Source: Benthortus sp964440495 (lineage in GTDB: Archaea > Thermoproteota > Nitrososphaeria_A > Caldarchaeales > Wolframiiraptoraceae). Taken from it: a stretch of DNA of 24,530 nt. Location: positions 1 through 24,530 of the forward strand of contig CAYTSD010000017.1 in assembly GCA_964440495.1 (NCBI GenBank). Direction: 5' to 3'. The stretch's first letter is position 1; every line of letters begins with the position of its first letter. Made by a program: the position numbers and the translations under genes. This document shows, in pieces, positions 6,777 to 13,680 of this stretch. The notes under the pieces were generated by a model. That model was given only the letters and a program-made list of their open reading frames with translations, had not been told where the DNA came from and did no database searches.

Positions 6777-7871
6777 TTGAGCTTCTACGTCGATGTCGAT
6801 AAGATAAAGCTAAAGGTTGATGAGTTCTTTGATGTTGAGGACATATTTTTCGAGGCAGGTGTCTTGACGTTCCTCGTCTCGAATAGGGAGATTAAGGAGA
6901 GGTTTAGGAGGCTTTACAGAGAGCTTAAGCCTATGGGGTATATTCCAACGGCTGTTAGAAGCGGGGAAGGCGTGGCCCTCAGAATCTTCCCGGCTCCGAA
7001 GGTTAGGCTTCCAATGCCTAAGCTGAAGTCTCTTCCCCTTATACTCTTTATCGCAACCCTTGGAACGGTCAGCATCGACGGTTTTCTAAGAGCCTCCTCC
7101 CCAGTCTATCAACTAATCGTCGGAAAGGTAACCCTCTTTGATAGAATAGTTGAGGGAATCCTCTTCACGGTTGCGTTGATGGCGATAATCGGTATTCACG
7201 AGCTTGGACACAAGTTCTCAGCCAAGGTTGATGGAGTTGAGTCAAGCCCCCCATACTTCATCCCAGGCATCCCCACAATCCTCCCAACCTTCGGGGCAGT
7301 AATCTTCCAGAAAAGCCCCATAGTGAATAGGGACGACATGTTCGACGCAGGGTTCAGCGGGCCGGTGACAGGGTTTCTAGTGGCTGTAGGGGTGACGGTG
7401 ATAGCCTATCTCAAGGCGTTCTGGTTTACTCCAGCCGAGTTCCAAGTCTTGATGGCTAAGATTGAGAAGGCCGGGGGCATGGGTCTCCCCTCCCCGCTGA
7501 TCTTCTATGTTTTTCGACCACTTTTCGGTAGACCTAACATGATTCCAATCTTCACGACGATAGGGTTCGCTGCCTGGCTTGGGATGCTGATTACGGCTCT
7601 CAACCTCTTCCCTGTCTGGCAGCTGGACGGCGGCAGAATCTTCCGAAGCCTCCTAAATGCTAGGCAGCACCGGATTGCGAGCTACATCTCCATAGGGGTT
7701 CTCGCGCTCACAGGCTACCTCTTCTTCGCGATACTTCTCCTCATACTGATGCCCCGCACCCCCGATATAGCTCCACTCGACCAAGTCTCACCTCTCTCAC
7801 GGATGAGGAGACTTGCATTCATAGCGGTCTTCGCGATAATGGTGCTTACCTTTGTCCCGCTCTGGATATGA
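6777..7871 (+). CDS. Site-2-protease-like membrane metalloprotease (M50)
   Basis: Intramembrane zinc protease of the S2P/M50 class, expected to cut membrane-anchored proteins within the bilayer. 364 residues. Residues 1-80 form a soluble alpha/beta domain. The membrane core follows: helix about 85-101, the zinc helix with IIGIHELGHKFSA (HExxH = 141-145), GIPTILPTFGAVI (164-176), GFSGPVTGFLVA (192-203), and the second zinc motif NLFPVWQLDGGRIF (276-289; LDG 283-285), with further helices at about 303-325 and 345-362. All catalytic residues are present. Start is TTG 6777, chosen from frame and the TATA spacing. No substrate gene is adjacent; the membrane-anchored winged-helix protein at 17927 is a conceivable but distant candidate. 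The 3' end overlaps the convergent LarA-like gene by about 26 nt. Confidence 0.92.
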   Translation: MSFYVDVDKIKLKVDEFFDVEDIFFEAGVLTFLVSNREIKERFRRLYRELKPMGYIPTAVRSGEGVALRIFPAPKVRLPMPKLKSLPLILFIATLGTVSIDGFLRASSPVYQLIVGKVTLFDRIVEGILFTVALMAIIGIHELGHKFSAKVDGVESSPPYFIPGIPTILPTFGAVIFQKSPIVNRDDMFDAGFSGPVTGFLVAVGVTVIAYLKAFWFTPAEFQVLMAKIEKAGGMGLPSPLIFYVFRPLFGRPNMIPIFTTIGFAAWLGMLITALNLFPVWQLDGGRIFRSLLNARQHRIASYISIGVLALTGYLFFAILLLILMPRTPDIAPLDQVSPLSRMRRLAFIAVFAIMVLTFVPLWI

Positions 7872-8943
7872 GGAGACCCGTCTCAGCCACTACAACCCTA
7901 GCACCCCTGCTATAGAGCCTGAACCCGTAGGTTAGAAGCTCCTGGGCTGTGTCGAAGCTCCTTACACCTAGAAGCTTGGAGGCTAGAGACCTTGGGAGAG
8001 TTGAGGCCAAGGCAACCCTCCTGCTCTCTAGAACTGTTCTCAGAAGACTTGCGAGAGAGGTCTGGAGCCTGCTTCCACCTCTTCCAAGCAGTGCTTCTAA
8101 GAAGCCCTGGGAGCCGAGGCCTAGGCTGCACTCGGCTATGAGGCCGACTAACCCTCCTTCCTCAACCATCTGGGAGACTAAGCCAAGTAGGTGGATACTG
8201 CTCTCTAGGGATGCGTCCCTAGGCCAGCCTCCAGCTCCGGCTAAGAGTATCTCCGCAGGCTTGGAGACCTCGACTGAGAAGAGTTTCTCAGCCCTCTCCC
8301 TAGCCTGTCTATCAGCCTCCCCAGCCTCTCCTACAAGCACTTCCCCGCCTACCGTGCAGAGGCCGAGGCTTGGAAGCGTGGAGAGGGTCTTCTCCCAGAG
8401 CTCTTCCATGGAGGAAGGCTCCCTAGACTCTTCTCCAGCTAGGGTTACGGCTCCCCCTAAGGTCAGAGACTCTCTGAGACCAGCTATCCCTGTTATTCCA
8501 TGAGGTTCAACCGCTGAGGCCAAGACCCTGACACGTGCCTCGGTAAGGGGCTTAGCGGCCCAAACACCCTCAACTTGAGTCTTCTCAAGCTCTCCAACCC
8601 ATCTAGCTTCTCTAAGCCATCTAACGGTCTTCCTTACATCGACTCTTGGGTCAAGCCTCCATGCGGAGAAGATTATGCGCGCCCTGTTGGAGAATCCTAG
8701 CGCATCAAGCTCGGCTAGAAGCATGTGTAGCGCCTCCTCGGCTACAGGGTTCCCAGAGTAGTCATAGAGGATTACAGCCTCTCCGCCGCCAGCCTCCTCA
8801 ACAACTCTCTCAGCAAGCCTTCTTACGTCTTCGGAGGACTCCACGTGGCTGGGAAGATTTACGGCGATTCTCTCATGCTCAACCTCGTCGGGAACCTCAA
8901 CTGAGACCTCCGTGGAGCCGTAGCGGAACCAGTACTCAGGCAT
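7846..8943 (-). CDS. LarA-like (DUF2088) protein with degenerate active site
   Basis: Resembles lactate racemase LarA over most of its length, from my recall of the Lactiplantibacillus LarA sequence. AVILYDYSGNPV (56-67) aligns with the IVIISSDHTRPVP segment; IIFSAWRLDP (90-99) with ILVATGFHRP; EPHGITGIAGLRESL (146-160) with ESHFFAGFSGGRKSV; ILLAGAGGWPRDASL (232-246) with IAISTNGGYPLDQNI; EEGGLVGLIAECSLGLGS (261-278) with KEGGTIIMVAGARDGHGG. His148 is kept. The Lys that carries the nickel-pincer cofactor aligns with Glu158, and the catalytic His of GFHR is lost (Trp-Arg-Leu). It is therefore unlikely to be a nickel racemase and may be a pseudoenzyme or a relative with another chemistry. 365 residues, slightly short for LarA. 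ATG 8943; shares a TATA-like core with the divergent gene at 9004. Confidence 0.72.
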   Translation of the reverse strand: MPEYWFRYGSTEVSVEVPDEVEHERIAVNLPSHVESSEDVRRLAERVVEEAGGGEAVILYDYSGNPVAEEALHMLLAELDALGFSNRARIIFSAWRLDPRVDVRKTVRWLREARWVGELEKTQVEGVWAAKPLTEARVRVLASAVEPHGITGIAGLRESLTLGGAVTLAGEESREPSSMEELWEKTLSTLPSLGLCTVGGEVLVGEAGEADRQARERAEKLFSVEVSKPAEILLAGAGGWPRDASLESSIHLLGLVSQMVEEGGLVGLIAECSLGLGSQGFLEALLGRGGSRLQTSLASLLRTVLESRRVALASTLPRSLASKLLGVRSFDTAQELLTYGFRLYSRGARVVVAETGLLISRAGQR

Positions 8944-8970
8944 AGAGTCCTCAGAAACAGGTTCCTAGAA

Positions 8971-8980
8971 GTATTTAAGA
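8971..8980. promoter_or_regulatory. Shared bidirectional TATA core
   Basis: TATTTAAG (8972-8979) reads CTTAAATA on the other strand, so it resembles an archaeal TATA box both ways. It is centred about 32 nt before ATG 8943 (minus) and about 28 nt before GTG 9004 (plus), which would give short or no leaders for both genes. Confidence 0.5.
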
Positions 8981-9003
8981 TGAGGAGGGGAGGGGATGGC
9001 GGC

Positions 9004-9264
9004 GTGAGGCTCGAAGAAGCTGTAAAGATGGCCAAGGCCATGAAGATTGAGAAGAGGGCGCGAGCCGCTGAAAAACTCCTAGACCTCCTCCTCTCGACGC
9101 CTGCCGCCGAAAAAATTCCCGCAGAGATCGGGTGGAAGATAGTAGAATACCTACGTGTGGGGAGGCTTTCCGAGCCTGAGGCTCTCGGACACCTAATCTA
9201 TGCCCTAAACCTCCTAGAGCCCGAGAAGCTTGAAGAGATTCTGGGAGGTGGAGGAGGCTGCTGA
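9004..9264 (+). CDS. Small helical protein of unknown function with Gly5-Cys tail
   Basis: 86 residues from GTG 9004; not recognised. Predominantly helical and charged (LEEAVKMAKAMKIEKRARAAEKLLDLLL, in two overlapping helices; then EIGWKIVEYLRVGRL, EPEALGHLIYALNLL, EPEKLEEIL), ending in five glycines and a cysteine. An in-frame ATG at 8980 lies inside the TATA-like core (8972-8979), so GTG 9004, just after the predicted transcription start near 9001, is the better start. The polyglycine tail is encoded by GGAGGTGGAGGAGG, which doubles as the Shine-Dalgarno site of the next gene; the stop TGA overlaps that gene's likely CTG start. It is translationally coupled to the oxidoreductase and may be its partner, but nothing proves this. 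Confidence 0.6.
   Translation: MRLEEAVKMAKAMKIEKRARAAEKLLDLLLSTPAAEKIPAEIGWKIVEYLRVGRLSEPEALGHLIYALNLLEPEKLEEILGGGGGC
9245..9258 (+). promoter_or_regulatory. Extended Shine-Dalgarno run before CTG start
   Basis: GGAGGTGGAGGAGG inside the end of the small upstream gene provides two good matches to the 3' end of 16S rRNA, a few nt before the CTG at 9261. Because it is in frame, it also encodes the upstream protein's glycine tail. Confidence 0.6.
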
Positions 9265-10220
9265 GGAGTTTTTCTCTAGGTCTCGCGTCAGGTAACCCTC
9301 TATGGATGACGGAGGCCTTAGGATTAGTTGCTGAGCGCTATGGATTCGATGGGGTCTGGCTGAGCGAGCACCTGGGAGGCAGAAGCAGTATCGTCGCAGC
9401 GGCCCATCTCCTAGGCAGGCTTCGGAGAGTCTGGGTGGGGTTAGGCGTCCTAAACCCCTATCTCTTCAACCCTCTCAACATAGCCCAGATAGCCGCAACC
9501 CTGAGCGAGCTTGCACCCAATAGAGTCTTACTGGGAATAGGGGCTGGAGACAAGACCTCGCTATCAAGAGCGGGAATAGAGTGGAAGCACCCTCTCAGAA
9601 GGGTTAAGGAAACCGTTGAGAAGGTTCGAGCACTACTGGAGGCGGAGAACACTCTAGGCTTCAAACCAGCAGCCCGTATCCCAATCTACCTAGGCGCTCA
9701 AGGCCCCAAGATGCTTAGGCTCGCTGGAAGAATAGGCGACGGAGTCCTGGTAAACTACTCAGACCTAAGGGAGCTTAGATGGGTCTTGGAGGAGGTTGGG
9801 AAAGGAGTTGAAGAGGCTGGAAGAAGGATGACGGAACTCGACGTAGCAGCCTATCCAGCAGTCTCAATAGACGAAGATGAGGAGAAAGCGTTGAAGACAG
9901 CGGCACCCTACGCCGCCTACATCCTCAGCGGAGCAAGCGAAAAAGTCCTCGAAAGACTCGGAGTAGACCTCAAAGTAGTTGAGGAGCTAAAGATGCTTGT
10001 AAAAAAGAGAAGCTGGCGTAAAATCCATGATAGAATTCCTCCAGAATATGTTAGGAGAATCGTGTTCGTGGGAAGTGTTAAACAGCTCCGCGAATACATT
10101 CTACAGCTCCAAGAAATAGGGTATACGCACATAGTTTTCGGAGCCCCTTTCGGGCCGAGGGTCTTAACAGCGGTTAAAGCTATAGGGGGAGTAATGGAGG
10201 AGCTGAAGAAACTAAAATAG
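9261..10220 (+). CDS. Luciferase-like (LLM) oxidoreductase, probably F420-dependent; CTG start
   Basis: TIM-barrel flavin/F420 oxidoreductase of the methylene-H4MPT reductase-like branch, cytoplasmic; the substrate is unknown. The first barrel strand FSLGLASGNP lies upstream of the first ATG (9306). The frame is open from 9234 but holds no ATG, GTG or TTG before 9306. CTG 9261 sits a few nt after a strong Shine-Dalgarno run and overlaps the previous stop as CTGA, so it is the likely start (319 residues). Family motifs: YGFDGVWLSEHLGG (about 24-37), GLGVLNPYLFNPLNIAQ (about 60-76), NRVLLGIGAGD (about 86-96), RRVKETVEKVRALL, IPIYLGAQGPKMLRLAGRIGDGVLVN in two parts (about 140-165), and a late FVGSVKQLREYI. 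If translation began at 9306 the protein would lack strand 1. It lies directly upstream of fixC. Confidence 0.88.
   Translation: MRSFSLGLASGNPLWMTEALGLVAERYGFDGVWLSEHLGGRSSIVAAAHLLGRLRRVWVGLGVLNPYLFNPLNIAQIAATLSELAPNRVLLGIGAGDKTSLSRAGIEWKHPLRRVKETVEKVRALLEAENTLGFKPAARIPIYLGAQGPKMLRLAGRIGDGVLVNYSDLRELRWVLEEVGKGVEEAGRRMTELDVAAYPAVSIDEDEEKALKTAAPYAAYILSGASEKVLERLGVDLKVVEELKMLVKKRSWRKIHDRIPPEYVRRIVFVGSVKQLREYILQLQEIGYTHIVFGAPFGPRVLTAVKAIGGVMEELKKLK
10211..10219 (+). promoter_or_regulatory. Possible internal promoter for fixCXAB
   Basis: ACTAAAATA, overlapping the last codons and stop of the LLM gene, is centred about 28 nt before GTG 10243. This is the spacing of a leaderless archaeal promoter, so fixCXAB could be transcribed without the upstream genes. 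Positional evidence only. Confidence 0.35.
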
Positions 10221-10242
10221 AGGAATATGAGGCTAAACAATC

Positions 10243-11514
10243 GTGAATTTTGATGTTATAGTTGTCGGCGCAGGACCTGCCGGCGCTACAGCGGCTTACA
10301 CCTTAGCTAGGAAGGGGTTCAAGGTTGTAGTGGTTGAGAGGGGTAGAACCCCTGGGACGAAGAACCTTTTCGGCGGAAGAGTTTACGCCGCCCCACTCAA
10401 GGAGATCTATGAAGGATTTCCAGAGGATGCTCCTATTGAGAGATGGGTGAGGCGTGAGCGGATAAGCTTGATGACGGAGAAGGGTATGCTGACGATTGAG
10501 TATGGCTCTAAGAGCTCGACGAGCTTCACCGCCTATCTCTCCCGTCTCTCAAGCTGGATGGCTTCGAAAGCCGAGGAAGCTGGAGCAACCATAGTAACCG
10601 ACGTAAGGGTTGACGAGATAATCAAGGAAGATAACATGGTTAAGGGGATTAGGGCTGGTGAGGATGAGCTGAGAGCCGACGTAGTTGTAGACGCCGAGGG
10701 AATCAATAGACTCCTCTTAGAGAGGCTTGGATGGGTCTCAAAACTTGAGAAGAGGCAGGTTGCCCTAGGCCTCAAGGAAGTAATCAGGCTTCGACCGGAA
10801 GTAATCGAGGAGAGGCTTGGACTCGAGAAAGGTGAGGGAATGGCGTGGTTCATGATAGGCTCAGCTACGGGAAACATCCCTGGAGGAGCGTTCCTCTACA
10901 CAAACTCCAACACCATAAGCCTCGGACTAGTCCTATTCCTCGACAAAGCATACGAGAAAGCTGAACAACACGTATTCAACATACTTGAAGACCTCAGACT
11001 CTCCCATCCCTTTAGAGAACTATTGAAGGATGGGGTGCTGGTGGAGTATGGGGCGCATCTAACACCTGAGACAGGGTTAGACCTAATCCCAGCGAGACTC
11101 TATGGAAACGGTTTCCTAATCGTTGGAGACGCCGCAGGCCTCCTACTAAACCTGGGATACACGGTTCGAGGAGTAGATTTCGCAGCCTATAGTGGATACT
11201 TGGCGGCGCAGGCTATTGAGAAAGCTCACGGGGAGGGCTCCTACAGCGCCGAGAATCTCGCAGTCTATGAGAGGCTTCTCAGAGAAAGTTTCATACTGCG
11301 TGAAATGGAGAAGCATAGGAGGATAAGGAAGCTTATGGAGAAGGACTACCTCTTCACACTCTACCCGGAGATAGCTGTCGAGACCGCTGAGAAACTCTTC
11401 GAATTCGAGGAGGAATCTCCAACAATAATGAACGCCGCCAGACAGTCCATGAGAGGCAAGGTGTCCATGATTAGATTTATGCTGGACATGTTTGAGGTGG
11501 TGAGGGGGCCGTGA
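10243..11514 (+). CDS. fixC: FixC: ETF-quinone oxidoreductase-type flavoprotein
   Basis: FAD protein that takes electrons from the ETF (FixAB) and, with FixX, passes them to the quinone pool at the membrane. 423 residues from GTG 10243. Visible: dinucleotide loop VVGAGPAGATAAYTL (7-21), acidic residue E32 ending strand 2, the FixC-type PGTKNLFGGRVY (37-48), DAEG (150-153), and the second FAD motif FLIVGDAAGLLLN (291-303). The geranylgeranyl-reductase family shares this fold, but GTKNLFGGRVY and the following fixX, fixA and fixB make FixC the right call. Its stop overlaps the fixX start as GTGA. Peripheral membrane attachment is expected; no transmembrane helix is seen. Confidence 0.94.
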   Translation: MNFDVIVVGAGPAGATAAYTLARKGFKVVVVERGRTPGTKNLFGGRVYAAPLKEIYEGFPEDAPIERWVRRERISLMTEKGMLTIEYGSKSSTSFTAYLSRLSSWMASKAEEAGATIVTDVRVDEIIKEDNMVKGIRAGEDELRADVVVDAEGINRLLLERLGWVSKLEKRQVALGLKEVIRLRPEVIEERLGLEKGEGMAWFMIGSATGNIPGGAFLYTNSNTISLGLVLFLDKAYEKAEQHVFNILEDLRLSHPFRELLKDGVLVEYGAHLTPETGLDLIPARLYGNGFLIVGDAAGLLLNLGYTVRGVDFAAYSGYLAAQAIEKAHGEGSYSAENLAVYERLLRESFILREMEKHRRIRKLMEKDYLFTLYPEIAVETAEKLFEFEEESPTIMNAARQSMRGKVSMIRFMLDMFEVVRGP

Positions 11515-11807
11515 CGGTGGAGCGGATAAAGAGGATGAGGGTTGACGACGCCCTCAACGCGAATATATGGGATGTTGACGCGGAACCTCACATAATAGTT
11601 GATACGGAGAAATGCCGTGAATGCGAGGCTAAACCCTGCGTGAGACTCTGCCCAGGAGGATGCTACACACTTGTGGAAGAGAATAAGATACTCTTCAGCT
11701 ATGAGGGATGTGTTGAGTGTGGGACATGTAGAGTTATCTGCCCTAGGGAAGCCATCAAATGGAACTATCCCTTAAGTGGGAGAGGAGTCCAATACAGGTT
11801 CGGGTGA
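11511..11807 (+). CDS. fixX: FixX: ferredoxin-like partner of FixC
   Basis: Small iron-sulfur protein that forms the electron-transfer domain of the FixCX quinone-reductase unit. 98 residues from GTG 11511, overlapping the fixC stop. Cysteines fall in two sets: C35, C38, C43, C47 (with C51 nearby) and C67, C70, C73, C77 (CVECGTCRVICP), so one certain and possibly two [4Fe-4S] clusters. The end IKWNYPLSGRGVQYRFG is characteristic of FixX / the ETF-QO C-terminus. Only 5 nt separate it from fixA. Confidence 0.95.
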   Translation: MTVERIKRMRVDDALNANIWDVDAEPHIIVDTEKCRECEAKPCVRLCPGGCYTLVEENKILFSYEGCVECGTCRVICPREAIKWNYPLSGRGVQYRFG

Positions 11808-11812
11808 GAAGA

Positions 11813-12610
11813 ATGGCGTTAAACATTATCGTCTTCATTAAATGGGTTCCCAACACGCAGGTGGTGAACATAGACCCTAGAACTGGAACCCTGATTAGAG
11901 AGGGTGTTCCAAGCATAGTTAATCCCCATGACTTACACGCCGTCGAGTTTGCGCTTAAGTTGAAGGAGAAGTACGGTGGAAAGGTCACGGTCTTCTCCAT
12001 GGCTCCTCCGAGTGCTCTCCAAGGAATAGAATTCGTGGTAGGGATGGGCGTCGACAACGGGATACTGCTCTCAGATAGAGCATTCGCGGGAGCTGACACT
12101 CTCGCAACATCCTACGTCCTAGCAAACGCGGTGAAGAAGCTGGGTGAATTCGACCTCCTAATCTTCGGCCAAGAAACGATAGACAGCTCAACCGCCCACA
12201 TAGGTGCTCAGACCGCCTCCTGGCTCAACCTACCCTACATCTACTACGTGTTGGAGGCCGAGCTTGTCGATGGAGGGAGGATTAGGGTGAAGAGAACCCT
12301 TGAGCGGAGCCTTGAATGGTATGAACTCCCCCTACCAGCGGTGATAGGCGTCGCCATGGGAAGCAATCCTCCGAGACCTATTAGGTTGAGGGAGAAGCTG
12401 AGAGCGAGGCTTGAGAAACCTATGGAGACTTGGACTAATCAGAAGCTCAGCCTCGACCCACTGTGCATTGGGCTGAGAGGCTCGCCCACAAGGGTTGTGA
12501 AGAGCATCCCGACGCCAACCATTCCTAGGAAGAAGGAGAAGTTTGAGGGAGACCCGGTTGAGGGTGCGCGCTGGCTGGTTCAGAAACTTAGAGAGGAGGG
12601 GTTGATATGA
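11813..12610 (+). CDS. fixA: FixA / electron transfer flavoprotein beta subunit
   Basis: Beta subunit of the ETF heterodimer; binds AMP or, in bifurcating forms, a second FAD plus NADH. 265 residues from ATG 11813. The longer frame from 11759 would overlap fixX by about 49 nt and adds a non-homologous basic stretch, so it is rejected. Motifs: IVFIKWVPNT (6-15), VNPHDLHAVEFALKLKE (36-52), VGMGVDNGILLSD (76-88), ADTLATSYVLA (94-104), FGQETIDSSTAHIGAQTA (118-135), and the late ETF-beta pattern VKRTLERSLEWYELPLPAVI (about 161-180). It overlaps fixB as ATGA. Whether this ETF bifurcates electrons cannot be decided by eye, though the FixABCX type usually does. Confidence 0.94.
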   Translation: MALNIIVFIKWVPNTQVVNIDPRTGTLIREGVPSIVNPHDLHAVEFALKLKEKYGGKVTVFSMAPPSALQGIEFVVGMGVDNGILLSDRAFAGADTLATSYVLANAVKKLGEFDLLIFGQETIDSSTAHIGAQTASWLNLPYIYYVLEAELVDGGRIRVKRTLERSLEWYELPLPAVIGVAMGSNPPRPIRLREKLRARLEKPMETWTNQKLSLDPLCIGLRGSPTRVVKSIPTPTIPRKKEKFEGDPVEGARWLVQKLREEGLI

Positions 12611-13647
12611 GTGGTCAAGCAGAGTGTAGGGAGTGGGAGCCTGTAAAGAAGGAGGAGTGGCGGGGAGTCTGGGTATTCATCGAATCCTTCGAAGGAACTG
12701 TAGGTGAGGCATCTCTACAGCTTCTAGGGAAGGGGAGAGAGCTAGCCGACAAACTAGGCGTCGAACTCGTCGGAATACTCCTCGGAAGCAGGGTCAAGCA
12801 TCTAGCCATGGAGCCAATATACTATGGAGCGGACAAGGTCATCTACATAGAGGATGAGAGGCTCGCAACCTACTATCCCGAGGTCTATGGGGAGACTCTC
12901 CTCAGACTCATCAAGAAGAGGAAGCCTGAGATACTCCTAGTGGCGGCAACCCTCCGTGGAAGAGAGATGGCTCCCTACGTGGCCAACGGCCTCAAGACAG
13001 GGATAACCGCCGACTGCACAGACTTCCAAATCGATGAAGAGACAGGAGACCTCATAATGATAAGACCCCCGTTCGGTGCAACCCTCCTCGCCCACATCCG
13101 AACCCCTACGAGGAGGCCTCAGATAGCGACGGCGAGACCTAATGTATTCTCGGCTCCGCCTAGGGATGAGTCGAGGAAAGGTGAGGTCATTGAGGAGAGC
13201 GTAGACATTCCTGAGCCGAGAATCCGTCTCCTGAAAAGGGAGGAGACAGGTGTAACCGAAGCCCTAATCGAGAAGGCGGACATCGTTGTCTCGGGAGGCA
13301 GGGGACTTGGAAGCCCCGAAGGGTTCAAGCTTCTAGGCGAGCTGGCCGAGCTGCTTGGAGGAGTTGTCGCAGGGTCGAGGAAGGCTGTCGACGCTGGATG
13401 GATTCCGCATGACCGCCAGGTTGGGCAGACAGGAAAATCTGTGAAGGCTGCGCTCTACATCGCGGTTGGAATCTCTGGAGCAGCCCAGCACCTCTTCGGG
13501 ATAAGGGAGGCTAGAAGAGTAGTAGCGATTAACATCGACCCAGATGCACCGATATTCGAGAACGCGGACTACGGAGTTGTAGGAGACTACAGGAAGATTG
13601 TCCCAGCCCTCATCGAGGAGATTAAGAAGCTGAAGGGAAAGACCTAA
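12607..13647 (+). CDS. fixB: FixB / electron transfer flavoprotein alpha subunit
   Basis: Alpha subunit of the ETF; carries the FAD that shuttles electrons. 346 residues from ATG 12607, coupled to fixA. N-terminal alpha/beta domain (about 18-205) with VWVFIES (21-27), YYGADKVIYIED (72-83), AATLRGREMAPYVA (113-126) and RPPFGATLLAHIRT (153-166), RPQIATARPNVF (170-181). The FAD domain has ADIVVSGGRGLGSPEGF (224-240), SRKAVDAGWIPHDRQVGQTGKSV (257-279, in two overlapping parts) and ALYIAVGISGAAQHLFGI (282-299), then INIDPDAPIFENADYGVVGD (309-328). A short N-terminal extension with Cys7 carries no ferredoxin motif. Confidence 0.96.
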   Translation: MSGQAECREWEPVKKEEWRGVWVFIESFEGTVGEASLQLLGKGRELADKLGVELVGILLGSRVKHLAMEPIYYGADKVIYIEDERLATYYPEVYGETLLRLIKKRKPEILLVAATLRGREMAPYVANGLKTGITADCTDFQIDEETGDLIMIRPPFGATLLAHIRTPTRRPQIATARPNVFSAPPRDESRKGEVIEESVDIPEPRIRLLKREETGVTEALIEKADIVVSGGRGLGSPEGFKLLGELAELLGGVVAGSRKAVDAGWIPHDRQVGQTGKSVKAALYIAVGISGAAQHLFGIREARRVVAINIDPDAPIFENADYGVVGDYRKIVPALIEEIKKLKGKT

Positions 13648-13680
13648 AGAGCCGTAAAGACCAACCCTGCGCCAGAGAAG

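Noticed and set aside
7949..8503. 184-codon plus-strand frame opposite the LarA-like gene
   Set aside because: Ser/Pro/Arg-rich shadow frame; the minus-strand protein has a recognisable fold pattern and promoter.
11759..11812. Longer fixA start inside fixX
   Set aside because: Adds a basic, non-homologous segment overlapping fixX; ATG 11813 matches ETF-beta N-termini and follows the fixX stop by 5 nt.
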